This document shows, in pieces, positions 11,195-22,124 of a stretch of 64,000 nt of DNA. Source of the stretch: Isoetes taiwanensis (lineage: Eukaryota; Streptophyta; Lycopodiopsida; Isoetales; Isoetaceae); NCBI GenBank assembly GCA_021234155.1, contig JAJEKV010000026.1, forward strand, positions 15,864,283 to 15,928,282, given 5' to 3'. The notes beneath the pieces are model-generated. The model was not told the DNA's origin. It worked only from the letters and a program-made list of their open reading frames with translations, and did no database searches. Positions within the stretch are counted from its first letter, which is position 1. Each line of letters begins with the position of its first letter. Position numbers and translations under genes: made by a program.

Positions 11195-14075
11195 CTGCTA
11201 TCATATCTTCATTTGGACGAAGAGAGCAAGTTAATTATTCCATTCTTTACTTGCTCTCGATAAAGTGATATCCGTGTCAATGTGTCTCGTTCTTGCATGA
11301 TACTTGGAAGAATAGGCTAATTCCACAAACTCTTGTTGTCACAATAGAGAATGGTAGGTCCTTCTTGGAAGCATGATTCCCCTTAGTAATTGTCTTAATC
11401 ATATTACTTCTTGTCTTTGCTAAGTAGCGACTATATACTTCGGCTTCGATTAGCGATAGTGCAACTATAGGTTGCTTTTACTCTTCCAAGAGATAAGACA
11501 ATTTCCCAAATAGAATATGAATGCTGAAGTGGATCGCCTCTTGTATCTTGCTCTCCAAAAATAATCCGCATCACACTATCCATAAAGTTGAAATGAGTCG
11601 ACTGGGTTTTATAATTCAAACATAATTCTTGGTTCCTCCAATATATCTCATTATTCTTTTGACAACAAGCCAATGAAGGTGTCCTGGATTATTCAAGAAT
11701 TGGCTCAATACTCCAACTAAATATGCTATGTCTGGCCTCGTGCACAGGGCCAAATAATTTAGGGAACCAATTGCATGTCTATATGGGACATCCTTCATTG
11801 CATCTCTCTCTTGCTCAGTAGAAGGGGACATATCATTTGTGTATGAGATATTAGATTCCATAGGTGTTGCTGCAAGAGTAGCTTGATCCATTCCAAACCT
11901 ATTCAAGATATCATCAATATAACATGCTTGACTTAACTTCATCCATCCATTTTTGCGGTCTCGGATGATTTGGATTCCAAGAAAGTGGTGCACCTCCCCC
12001 ATGTCAGACATCTGGAACTCGGCTGATAGCTGGCTCTTCCTTGATTAAGGAGAACAATAGAATTTTCCAATAATAGGCAGTCATCAACATATAAGGCAAC
12101 CATAACAAAGAACTTCCCCATACGGTGCACATATACATTACCATCGTGAGGGTACTCCCAAAACCGAGACTAAGAAGGTGACCATTCATGCGATCAAACC
12201 AGGCTTTAGGGGACTGCTTCAAACCATATAATGCCTTTTTGAGTTTACACACCAAGTTCTTGTGGCCAGCCTTCACATAACCTTCTGGTTGAGCCACATA
12301 AACTTCTTCATTTAGTGTGCCATGTAAGAAGGCAGTTTGAACGTCTAACTGATGGACCTCCAAGTTGGATTGAACCGCTATAGCAAGTAGAGTTCGAATG
12401 GATGACATACGCATCACGAGAGAAAATGTATCCAGAAAGTCAACACCCGGAATTTGTGAGAACCCACGGGCAACAAACCTTGCTTTAAAAAACGCCGACT
12501 TGGCCTCTGACATTAAGCTTTGAATTTAAATAGCCACTTGGTAGTGACTATCTTTCTTTCAAAGGGAGAGGAGTGAGTTCCCCACGCCCATTCTTCATGA
12601 AGGAATCATACTCAGATTGCATGGCTTGTCGCCATTGCTTGGCATGGGGACCTGATAAAGCTTCTTGAACAGTTAATGGTTCTTGAGAGGCTTCATCGAG
12701 AGGCACCAAATCAATAGATTCATCATCTTGAATGATCATGTTCATCCATCGCTTATGGGTTCCTTGAGAGGCTTCTAATGCATCAGCCGCCTTTGAAGAA
12801 AGATAACTGATTCTGCCAGATCTAGTTGAGCCGCGATTTGGTTTATTAGAATCCACTGTTGTAGGAATACCAGCAATACGACGTTCCTTTGTCTTGTGTG
12901 ATCTACCAATATGTCGCTCTTGTCGAGATGAAGGGCCCGACAGGTCGGGATCAAGAGGAGGCGGATCCGCAATATCTCCTAAGGCTTCAAAAGGCTTAAG
13001 TGCGACATCAGAATCAATAACATCATCAGAGGGATGTGGAATAGTTGCACTAGTAGATGGATGATTGGGCTCCCCCAGAATCTTCCATAAAGCAATCAAC
13101 CAATTTCTCCAGGTTAAGGCTCTATGCACTAGAACCTCTATCATAGGCTTGGTAAGATCTCCATAAAAGATATTCTCATTAAAGATAACATCTCCAATAC
13201 GCCCAATTTGCAAGCGCCTACTTGTGAGGTTATATAGTCGATATGCTTTGGCTTCAAGAGAATACCCCACAAAGACACATTTTTTGCTCTTGTCCTCCAA
13301 CTTGTGTCTGAGTTCATCAGGAACATGAGCATAGGCAAGGCACCCAAACGTGCGCAAGTGGCCAAGAGAGGGCACTCGATTCTCCCACAACTGGCATGGA
13401 GTTGATTTTTGAAGAGCCGCAATAGGTAAGCGGTTTCTAAGATATGCGGCAGTCATGATGGCTTCTCCCCAAAATTTATCAGGCATCCCAGCTAGTTTGA
13501 GCATGCATCGAGCACTTTCAACTAAAGTGTGGTTCATCCGTTCAGCAATGCCATTTTGTTGAGGTGTATAGGGGGTAGTGTATTGATGAACGATGCCATG
13601 CTCGGCACAATAATGGTCAAAACGGCCTGAAAAATATTCTCCTCCTCCATCACTTCGCAACACTCAAATCCTTCGTCCAATTTGGGTTTCAACTTCGGCC
13701 TTGAATAATCGAAACATGTCAAAGACTTGAGACTTCCTGGCAAGCAATCGCACAGTGAAAAATCTTGAGAAGTCATCAATAAATGTGAGGATGTACTTTT
13801 TCTTGCCAAGAGTCAAAGTTCGCATTGGGCCACATAGATCAGAATGAATAATCTCCAACGGACCCATGGCTCTAGTGCTTTCTCCTACAGGAAAGGGGGC
13901 TCTTTTGTGTTTCCCTAAAATGCAAGCTTCAAAAAAAGTCCATATCATCATTGCCTTCAATAGGATCTAGACCAGAGACCATATTGGACCGGGATAAAGT
14001 TTGGAGAGCTTGCTCATGAACATGCCCCAAGCGATTATGCCACAACTTTAGATTTGATGGTTTGGGCTTAATGGC
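11195..14075 (-). pseudogene. copia integrase-reverse transcriptase-RNase H
   Basis: The integrase zinc-binding start (LWHNRLGHVHEQ) is near 14050 and its core includes IIHSDLCGPM and TFIDDFSRF. A TGA at 13664-13666 interrupts the core just before VLRSDGGGEY. The GKLGHLRTFG-like block and the reverse transcriptase follow: HQLDVQTAFLHGTLNEEVY, LKKALYGLKQSPKAW, then the YVDD box in ALYVDDCLLL near 12060-12100, read in a shifted frame. RNase H sequence reaches about 11200 with garbled bases near 11425-11460. The stops shared with the second copy indicate an old dead element. Some further frame breaks may be sequencing error. Confidence 0.9.
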
Positions 14076-14081
14076 AAGGGC

Positions 14082-15359
14082 TTAAGGAGGTTCCATAAGT
14101 GTGGCATCCAATTGATGTAAGCCTTCCACTCTAGTGCCCGTGGCTGCTACGGCTCCCTCAACATAAGTAATATAGCACTTGTTGGAGTGAAAGGTGACAT
14201 GGAAACCTGCATCAGCAATCTTACCCACAGAGAGAAGTGTCTGGGTTAAGCCGGGAACATAGAAAACATTTTGAATCTCTTTGGGGATCTCACCAAGATG
14301 AACTAAGATAGTTCCTTTCCCACATACTTGATAAGATCGGCTATCTCCCACATAAACTTGTTGCTGGTTATTAAGAGATTCATAAGTATGAAAAATCTCC
14401 CTTAATGGCGTCATGTGCATAGAAGCACCAGAGTCCAGCCATATAACCCGATTTTGAGTATGGTTCTCAAAAGTAGATGCGATAAATAGTTTATTACCAG
14501 TTCGAGATTCATTTTTCAGATCAAAAGAAGAAGATGGTTTACCATGATCATTCGGCAGTCTCACGCGACAATCTCGGGAACGATGCCCAAGTTTCCCACA
14601 TCGAAAACACTCCACTCTTCCATTTCGAGAGGGGCGTCTAGAATTATAAGGCGTACCACCATCTTGCACTTGACTCCCACGGGCAGCATAAGTGCGAAGT
14701 GGTTTCTGGCCAAAAGCAATCCTCCTTTTGCGCATAAAGAATGCAGCATTTTTGGAATTACCTCCATCAGAGATCTTCATCTTTCTCTCTTCTTCCATAA
14801 GGGCAGCAACAAGGGTATCCATAGTTTGATTGGGAATGTTCGTCAACGTGGTGACAACATGTTTATAATCAGATGCAAGGCCTTTAAGTAATACCGCCAT
14901 CTGGTCCTCCATAGAAACAATGGCGTTGACCGGAGCCAATTGCACAATAAGGGAACGCATGCGGCTTAAATATTCAGCAATGGCTTCACTAGACTCCATC
15001 TTTAGGTCAAATAATTGTTGCTTAAGGGACAACTCACATGCCTTACCGGAGCTTCCAAACGCGGTTAATAAAGTGCTCCAATTATGATGTGCAGATTTGG
15101 TAAGGTCTATCAAATGCACATACTCCTCTCCAAGGGCTAAACCAATGGTGGTGAGGGCCTTGCGATCCCGTTGCTCCCACTCAGAAATTTTGGCAGTCTC
15201 AACAGGTTTGGGTTTTGTCCCATCCACTACTCCCCAAGTGGCTTCTCTCATTAGCATCAATTGTAATTTTGTGGACCAGGTATAAAAATTATGGCCAGTA
15301 AATTTTTCTAGAAACTTTTCAAGGAATTTCTCCAACCCTTGAGATGAGGACCCAGCCAT
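14082..15359 (-). CDS. copia gag-protease
   Basis: The ORF starts at ATG 15359 (MAGSSSQGLEKF). The gag part holds the UBN2-type block LKQQLFDLKMESSEAIAEYL and the zinc knuckle CFRCGKLGHRSRDC. The protease active site VIWLDSGASMHMTP follows near 14440. The frame stays open for 425 codons and ends at a TAA just before the integrase. A copia polyprotein would normally read on, so this stop separates gag-protease from pol. The same stop is present in the copy at 47227. Confidence 0.88.
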   Translation of the reverse strand: MAGSSSQGLEKFLEKFLEKFTGHNFYTWSTKLQLMLMREATWGVVDGTKPKPVETAKISEWEQRDRKALTTIGLALGEEYVHLIDLTKSAHHNWSTLLTAFGSSGKACELSLKQQLFDLKMESSEAIAEYLSRMRSLIVQLAPVNAIVSMEDQMAVLLKGLASDYKHVVTTLTNIPNQTMDTLVAALMEEERKMKISDGGNSKNAAFFMRKRRIAFGQKPLRTYAARGSQVQDGGTPYNSRRPSRNGRVECFRCGKLGHRSRDCRVRLPNDHGKPSSSFDLKNESRTGNKLFIASTFENHTQNRVIWLDSGASMHMTPLREIFHTYESLNNQQQVYVGDSRSYQVCGKGTILVHLGEIPKEIQNVFYVPGLTQTLLSVGKIADAGFHVTFHSNKCYITYVEGAVAATGTRVEGLHQLDATLMEPP

Positions 15360-15533
15360 CTTATAGTTTCTTAAGAATAAAATAAATGCCAAATAAACGC
15401 AAATACTTGGCTTCAAGAAAAGGAGAGGCGCTCAAAAACGCTTTATCTTCTCTTTTGGCAACAACAACAAGGGAATTTGGGTCGCCGAATGTAAGAACGG
15501 CGCCGCTTTTGAATGCGCTCGTTCACTCGAAGT

Positions 15534-16287
15534 TGTTTGGGGTCTGGGTTCGGGAACTCCTGCAAGACAGCCCTGCTGTGAGGACCCGTGGATCAAACAG
15601 GAGAATCCGATAACTGTGTCACGCGGGATTTGCAAAAGAAACTAAGGAAGGGAAAAGAGAAAGAACAAAAAGAACAATGAAGAACACAATGAAGAGAACA
15701 AAACTCTTTGATATCAATTGAGATACATGAGCTCTCGCAATCGAGAGAAGGCAGAAGTGAGATAAGACCAAAAACTCATCTACCCCGTGAGGGCTAGATC
15801 TACTCATATATATAGTACAATGGCCTTTGGCCCAATATAGATACTCTGTCAAAGCTCGGTGCCGACTCCTGGAAGGAGGCCTGATTTGCAGGAATGTTGG
15901 CGGTGCCTCTTGAGACCCTGAAATGGCGCAGATGGTGACAGCGCGTCATTTCTCTGTGCGCCTCCTCTTGGTCCCGGGCACGGCCTTTGACTGCGTGGTC
16001 TGCGGCAGCTTGGTCTTCTGCGGGCCCTTGGATGACTGACCTGTGCCTGACTGTGGATCCTTGGCCTTGACCTGGTCCGTCGTGTGCATAAATAGTCCTG
16101 TATTTGGACGTACAGGACTAACACTCCCCCCCACCAAACGACACTCAGGGTGTAGAAAAGGAGGAAGTGTTTTTGATGGCGGGAACCCGGCAGTTTGAAA
16201 GTGATCCTCACGGGAATGAGGACAGGCGCCATTGTGGTAATTGCCGATGAGATCCTGGCGTGTTTGAAGAGCTTCAGGAGTGTTGAG
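15534..16287 (-). repeat. 3' LTR of the Tat-like element (left copy)
   Basis: Begins TGTTTGGGG on the plus strand and matches 25416-26170 with few differences. It contains short AT-rich motifs (atatatatagtac near 15806) that could be promoter elements. Because the right copy is truncated, the inner boundary of this LTR may lie beyond 16287. The last 113 codons or more of the post-pol ORF lie inside it. Confidence 0.8.
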
Positions 16288-19127
16288 CCCAAGTGCAGGA
16301 TCTGCATCAATGAGAAATTTGGAGCATACCATTTCTTCAAGGGCAGCATGTGCCTCAGAAGGGACGAACTGGCATTCCATGAGAAGGCAGGTCTGGAGGT
16401 CGAAGGCACTGACGCTGGCATTCGGGTTGCAATAAAAGATAGGACGCTGCCGATTTAGCGAGCTTATCAGGAGGCACTTGAGAGCAGCACAGAAGCCTGC
16501 TTGACGGTGAACTGAAGAATCCGGTGAGGTGGCGGCATGCTCCAAGAAGGCATCAAGGCCATGGACAGCATGAGCGGGCGTTTGCCAACCACGCTCATTG
16601 GCAATATATATCCAATTTTTGGTTTGGTCCAAGGTGGCACCATCCTCCCAAATGGAGCGTCTGACAAAACGTGGATCCCATCGGGGATCCGTCGAGATCT
16701 CCACCCAGCGTGGCCTTCCAGGACCTTTGTCCAAAATGGAAGACGCCAGTCTGAGGTAAGAAACCTTAGGCGTGCAGGTGCCCCTAATGAAGCATAAGGA
16801 GATTGAGCCAAACCCGTGGGCGTGGGCTGCTGAGCCTGCTCCCTGAATTCTCGAACAAGATCTTTATCCAGAGCACAGCACCACTGATCCCAGTCTGAAG
16901 CAGAGAGCTGAATATAGACCGGAGGATTAACCCAACCCGTGGGTATGGTCTTGCTGTCCAGAAGAGCACTCAGGGAATTATAGCCACCGAGGTGCTGCAT
17001 GTAAATCTGTGCAAAGGGAAGATCTTCAGGATGTGCTAAATTTTTCCTTATCTGCACCAGCATTTCAGCTTGCCATAGAGGTAAATGCTGAGCAAGCTCA
17101 GGCATGTACTCAGTGCAGAGAGTGTTGGACTGAGCAGGATCCTGCAAATACCGATTGTTTTCCAATAACAACCAATGGGCATGAGGATTGCCTTCAAAAA
17201 TGCGATGTGCTTCATCACGGAATTTGTCCTGAGTGTCAGCTAGGTAGAAATCATGAAAAATATAAGCCATGGGCTAAACAACTCTGAAGATGAACAAATC
17301 CGTGTCCTCACAGTTGATCTGCTCGTAAACTAAGAGGGCACAGAGTAGGCCTTTTTCTTCAATGGAAAGGTCTGGCCAAATCCGTAAAAAGTCTGTGCTG
17401 CGGAGAGGCTGTGCATTAACCTGTCGCGTACCACCTGAGAAGAAAAAGGTGGCGTCGAGCAACCACATAATCCAGATAACTGGACGGAGTGCAGAAATCA
17501 AGCGGAATGCGGACAGCAACATCAAGATAGCCCTCTTGCTTATTTTGGGCGTCTTCTGCAGATTGAACAGCGTGCTGGAGTTGATTTTCCAGGTCGCGGT
17601 TCTGATTTTCCTTTTCCAGCAGGAGACGTGATTGATCACGGAACCTTTTGTGAGGAAGCGTGCCATGTGAAGAGGATTGCGCAGGAGTATGGAGTCGGAG
17701 CGTGGCAATCTCTGCATCATCAATGATTTTTTGTTTCTGTGCTTCTGTAAGCTGAGTCTGGATAGATGTGACCTGACTTTGCAGCGTGGTCAGTTGGTCT
17801 TGGAGAGAGGGGAGCTGCTCGTTGCGCTCCTTGAGCTCTTGAAGTTGAGTGTTGTAATTTTGAGAGAGCTCTGTGTACATGGTGTTATGTTTGGCAAGGT
17901 CTTTATCCTTGTCGCCCAGGAGGGTATCCTTGGCTTTGACCTGCTCCAGCCATTCCTGAATGGTGGATTGTAACTGAGCCTGTTGATCAGCAAGCAGGCT
18001 TGTCTGATCTTGTGCAGTCTTGAGATCTTTATGGGCCTGTAAAAGAGCCTCGTGCTTTTGTTGAAGTTTGTCTTCCAGAGATTGAACTTGCATGTTGGCA
18101 GCTTGAAGATCCCTGTGAATGGCTTTCGTGGCCTCTATGTAGGCTTGAACACCATTCATGAAGACTTCTTGTGAGTCCTGAAGCTTGAGAACAACAGCTT
18201 GGACATCTTGCTGGTATTGATACAGGGCTTGGCGAGGAGGTGGAGGTGCGGGGCCCTGTTGGTGATGGGTCCGTGACGTCTGAGAAGCATGATGAGAAGT
18301 GGAGGGCATGGACTCCGTGGAGGAAGAGGAGACATTAATAGGCTTTTCTTGATGTTGATCATGACCAGGAGAAGGAGGGCGTGAAGTTTCAGCCTGCTGG
18401 TTGTGAGGAAGGGAATGAAAGGATTGATGAGTGGGTGCATGAGAAGTGGAAGGGGACCCTGGGCGGGTGACAGGAATATAATGACGGATGATGGCCTGAA
18501 GGTGAGCACCCACAGAAGTGTCAGAGCCGAAGGTGCTACACGGACGCGATCAATTTCATGAAGAAGTCGGAAGAAGAAAATTTGTGGCCAATCAATAGGA
18601 TGAGTGGAATAGACGGCCATAACGACAGTGTTATAAAACGGTTTATTGATATGGGTATTCTTGATGGAATACCCATAGCATTTTCGCCACAGAAACTTTA
18701 CAAAAGTATCGTGGGTCTTGGCAATGTTTGTGAGACGATGCATCTTGGCTTGATAAGGAGCTGCGCCATACTGAGTGACATCCTGGTCCTGTAAGGCAGC
18801 CCAAGATAAAGAAGGTCTGGCAAGAGGAATTTGGAATACCTGAGAAAGCAGAACTGGAGTAAGCATAATGGTGGTGCCATCAACCATGGTGGCATATCCT
18901 TCCGGGTTGTTGATCATATGAGCGACAAACTGCTTCAGTTGCTCCGGATTTGGTGCAGGGAGGTCCTGTTGGGAGAATGCATAAAGCCCATGGCGTTCCG
19001 CCACGGCACGACTTGGACCCGCTAGGGCATCGCGAAAGGTGGGTGTTGAGAAAGTTACCGATTCAAAAAGAGCCGGATCCCTTGGAGCAGAAGCTTGAAG
19101 TTGAGGAAATTTGGGTGAAGCAGCCAT
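15946..19127 (-). pseudogene. Long post-pol accessory ORF of the Tat-like element
   Basis: Read on the minus strand from ATG 19127 (MAASPKFPQLQ) to the stop at 15946, with frame changes near 18530 and 17480 and between 17280 and 16730. It totals roughly 1,000 codons. The N-terminal part (to about 18530) is globular and reminiscent of plant transposon-associated domains (IMLTPVLLSQVFQIPL). A Pro/Ser/His-rich linker and a long coiled coil (about 18250-17550, many Gln/Leu/Glu heptads) follow. The C-terminal half is globular and Trp-rich and ends with a basic KRRR tail. Extra ORFs after pol are known in Tat elements, but I do not recognise this protein. The C-terminus is encoded inside the 3' LTR. 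Some frame breaks may be sequencing error. Confidence 0.65.
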
Positions 19128-19628
19128 GGTGAAGAGCTTCGGAAAGGAACGGGAGCAACTGTGTTGAGAAGCCGGAGGACGGAGAGCAGAAGACGAAAAC
19201 GAAGATAGACGAAAAGGTTTTAGGGCGCACAAGTGTTTGCGAAGGGGTGTGATGAGGATGAAACAGCAACCGTTGATGGTGCCAGGTGGCGATAGATGCA
19301 AAGAAGGCAATTGAGAGGCAAAAATTTGGCTAAGTCCCCAGGCAGTTAAGGGAAAAGCTATGAACGGTGGAGATGAAACGTGAAGGAATGATCGGATGTG
19401 ACAGCTGGCGAAGGTATAAACATTAATTTCTGACGGGCTTGAAAGGAAGGAATGTCATTTAATGCAGGCAACTCGAAGTGGGATATTATAAAAGGGAAGT
19501 GTCAGAAGGTACCATGGCTAGATCTGCGGCGGGAGAAAAGATTCTGGATTTAGAAATGGCCTTGCATTGCAACCACGTCGGCGATTTTTTTGATTGGTCC
19601 ACGTCGACAGGGTTCCCGTCGGTTGGGC

Positions 19629-19636
19629 TATAAAAG
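19629..19636 (+). promoter_or_regulatory. TATA box for the antisense ORF
   Basis: tataaaag lies 46 bp upstream of ATG 19675 on the plus strand, antisense to the retrotransposon. A second tataaaag-like element is near 19487. Spacing supports a short 5' leader. Confidence 0.5.
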
Positions 19637-19674
19637 ACGAGCAGTGGGCGAAGCTGAGACACCCTTTTGCGACC

Positions 19675-19935
19675 ATGAGTATGGCAGCGGCAGGTTTGAA
19701 CGAGAACTGCACAATGCCTACCAATTGCCAGGAATGGATCACCTGCAAGATGAACTGTCTGGACCTCTGGAAATGCCACAACCGTGGCATCCCTATGGAT
19801 GGCTGGTGCAGTGGGATGGCTGAGCATCCCGACCCTCTGACCAACGCCATGGAGGTGGTGGTGCATCTGTGCTGGGATCCGGAGCAGAACCTGTACCACG
19901 TCCTCTGCATCACCTCTGCTCCCAACCCGGAGTAG
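19675..19935 (+). CDS. Small cysteine-rich antisense ORF within the Tat-like element
   Basis: An 86-codon ORF on the strand opposite the element, placed between pol and the post-pol ORF. The start ATG 19675 (MSMAAAGLNENC) is chosen because it follows a TATA box closely; the frame is open further upstream to 19594. It has seven cysteines, including CTMPTNCQEWITCKMNC, two Trp-Cys pairs and no signal peptide. Antisense ORFs in this position are known from Tat-lineage elements such as RIRE2 and Grande. Function unknown. The alternative is chance antisense coding, but the TATA box, composition and position argue for a real gene. Confidence 0.5.
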   Translation: MSMAAAGLNENCTMPTNCQEWITCKMNCLDLWKCHNRGIPMDGWCSGMAEHPDPLTNAMEVVVHLCWDPEQNLYHVLCITSAPNPE

Positions 19936-19944
19936 AGGGTTTTT

Positions 19945-20040
19945 AACTTAGGATTTGGTAAATAGGGCTCTGCCCATTTTGTAAATAGGGCTCTGCCCAT
20001 AGCGGAAGTAGATGGGCTCTGCCCTCATTTTGTAAAAAAA
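19945..20040. repeat. Short repeats with the core gggctctgccc
   Basis: The core gggctctgccc occurs three times: twice as aaatagggctctgcccat and once as agatgggctctgccct, separated by attttgtaaa-like spacers. It lies just downstream of the antisense ORF stop and could be part of its 3' end or of the element's non-coding spacer. Confidence 0.75.
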
Positions 20041-20068
20041 TTTCCTCCTATAATATAAATATGTCGCT

Positions 20069-21300
20069 TTAGTCACTATCTGTGGATTCAGAGTGTTGGG
20101 TTGCATCATGTGTATGACTGTCTGTATCGTCTGTATGAAATTGTTTCAGGCGAAAGCCATTAACCAGTGTAGGTAATGGAGTGCCATCTAATTCGGCGAG
20201 CTGAAAGACGCTGGGTTGTACAACTTGAACAACTTGATAAGGACCAAGCCATCGGAACTTTAACTTCCCTGGAAAATTTTTGTAACGAGAATCATAAAGC
20301 AAAACCAAATCACCTTCTTTAAAACTTTTGGTCTTCATAGATGTTTGTCATGCAAAGATTTCCGCAACTGTTGGCCATGAAGAACCCGAATATAAGCATC
20401 TCTCCTAAGTTCATCCAATTGTTCAAGCTGGTAAACTCGTTCTTGAAGAGCTGCAGGTGGGTTATATGTGGTAGCAAGTTGAAAACGAAGTGTCGGAAGA
20501 ATATATTCAAAGGGCATCAAGGCTTCTTGACCATAAACCAACTTAAAAGGAGTATGACCAGTAGCAATCTTGAAACAGCAATTGTAAGCCCAAAGAACTG
20601 TAGGTAGCTTGTCTTGCCAGTCTGTGCGAGAAGCGTCACAAATTTTCTTGAGAATAGTGATCAGAGTCTTGTTTGTGCTTTCAGTTAAACCATTTCCTTG
20701 AGGATAGTAAGGTGTGCTTTTCCGATGATGTATCAGCAGATAATTCGTCAGCTCCTTGATAGTGTGATTGACAAAATGAACACCTCGATCACTGACCAAG
20801 TCCGTGGGACAGCCAAAACGCGTGATGATTTGCGTATAGATGACCTTGGTTGTGCTTGCTGCCGTGTTGTCCGGAAGTCGCATGGCCTCCGCCCATTTGT
20901 AGCATAATCGCTGAGCACCCGAATGTAGCGCACGCGTGTGTGCGCCGGCAGAGGGTCGATAGGTCCCACAAAGTCCATGCCCCAATTGCTGAAGGGAAGT
21001 GGCGTGGCGCCCGGCGTCAATGGGAAAACGTCACGGGCCGTGGGCCGACCCACACGCTGACATACATCACATGTGCGGGCGTGAGCGTGAGCATCCTTGA
21101 AGAGCGGGCGGGCCGAGAAATAACCCGCGAGAAGTATTTTTGCGGTCGTGGTGTCACCATGAAAATGACCTCCACCTAGCCCTTCATGTGCTTCTCGAAC
21201 AATATCGCACTTCATGAGGAAGAACACACGCCCCGAGGATCGGTATCCTTGCCGCTGCTTGTAAAGATGGCCTGCAACCATGGTGTAGTCACGGACCTCC
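20069..21300 (-). pseudogene. Tat-like integrase
   Basis: On the minus strand, the HHCC zinc-binding region (HEGLGGGHFHGDTT, then CDVCQRVGRP) is near 21060-21210. The catalytic core follows with all three acidic positions visible: WGMDFVGPID, LVSDRGVHFVN and YYPQGNGLTESTNK. A frame change occurs near 20880-20900. The C-terminal domain (FKEGDLVLLYDSRYKNFPGKL) ends at 20069 in a short Asp/Ser/His-rich tail. No chromodomain follows. This enzyme would insert element cDNA into host DNA. The frame changes make it inactive as written. Confidence 0.88.
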
Positions 21301-21659
21301 CAGAGAAATTGACGGTAACGGGATTTAAGTTTTTCTGGAGAGAGCGTGGGATCTTCGGAGGGAAGAGCACCAGTGAGAAGATACTGCTGGTAGTTATGAA
21401 ACTAATGTGGCGTGGCCGCGACCAAAAAGAGCCGAAAGCCGTAAAAAAGCATCCGAAACTCCCGTGGAGGGATCATCCGTGGTGAATGCGTGAGAGATAA
21501 TCCGGACGACATGAGATTTGCCCGCTTTATGAACAATTTCAAAAGGAGCAAATTCTTGCAGAAGAAGGACCCAACGAGCAATTCTCGCCTGCGGGCGTGG
21601 ATTTGTTGATCAGATAGAGAAGTGCTTGATGGTCCACAAAGAACTTGATCTTACTGCCT

Positions 21660-22060
21660 AAGAGATAATGACGGAAGCGTTGGACACAAAAAATTAAGCC
21701 CGTGGCCTCGCCGCTGGCGAGTAGTTGGCGCCGCCAGATTGAGTTTTCTCACTGGCATAACGGTTTTGTTTTGTCACGTAAGCATCATATTCTTGAGAAA
21801 GAACAGCACCAATAACAAACGCGGAGACATCAACATGAACATGAAAAGGCTTGTCCCATCCATGAAGGAGTACATTTCATGACCAACAACCTCTTCCAGA
21901 ACCTGGTCTGTGAAGGGAAGCGGGAAGTGATTACGCTCCGTGGCCTGATTGAGTTTGCGATAGTCCACGCAAACGCGGATCTTACCGTTGTGTTTGAGAG
22001 CAATGACGATGGGGCTCATCCATTCAGAATGTTTGACCTCGTAGATCAAACCTGCAGCCA
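21660..22060 (-). pseudogene. Tat-like reverse transcriptase/RNase H, core deleted
   Basis: The RT starts well (EWMSPIVIALKHNGKIRVC and VDYRKLNQATERNHFPLPF) and reaches the palm strand YSFMDG near 21870. It then joins directly to the start of RNase H (DKPFHVHVDVSAFVIGAVLS) near 21790-21860. The YxDD catalytic box and the thumb are missing. A degraded RNase H segment continues to about 21560. The junction is in a different frame on each side. Confidence 0.85.
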
Positions 22061-22124
22061 GAAATTTGTCAATTTCAGCCTTGACCCGGTCACGGTAATT
22101 TGGGTTGAGCCGGTACTGTCGTTG

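Larger units (their letters stand above)
10981..15533 (-). mobile_element. Ty1/copia LTR retrotransposon, defective
   Basis: On the minus strand the order is gag with a CCHC knuckle, protease, integrase, reverse transcriptase and RNase H, which is copia order. A polypurine tract (GGGGGAG on the minus strand, about 11092-11098) is followed directly by an LTR-like start, TGTTAGCGATTAG, at 11091 running to lower coordinates. This marks the 3' LTR, whose outer end is unresolved. No initiator-Met primer site or 5' LTR is seen upstream of gag. Instead the Tat-like LTR begins at 15534, so the 5' end appears lost. In-frame stops also disable the copy. A near copy with the same lesions lies at about 44150-48670. 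Confidence 0.88.
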
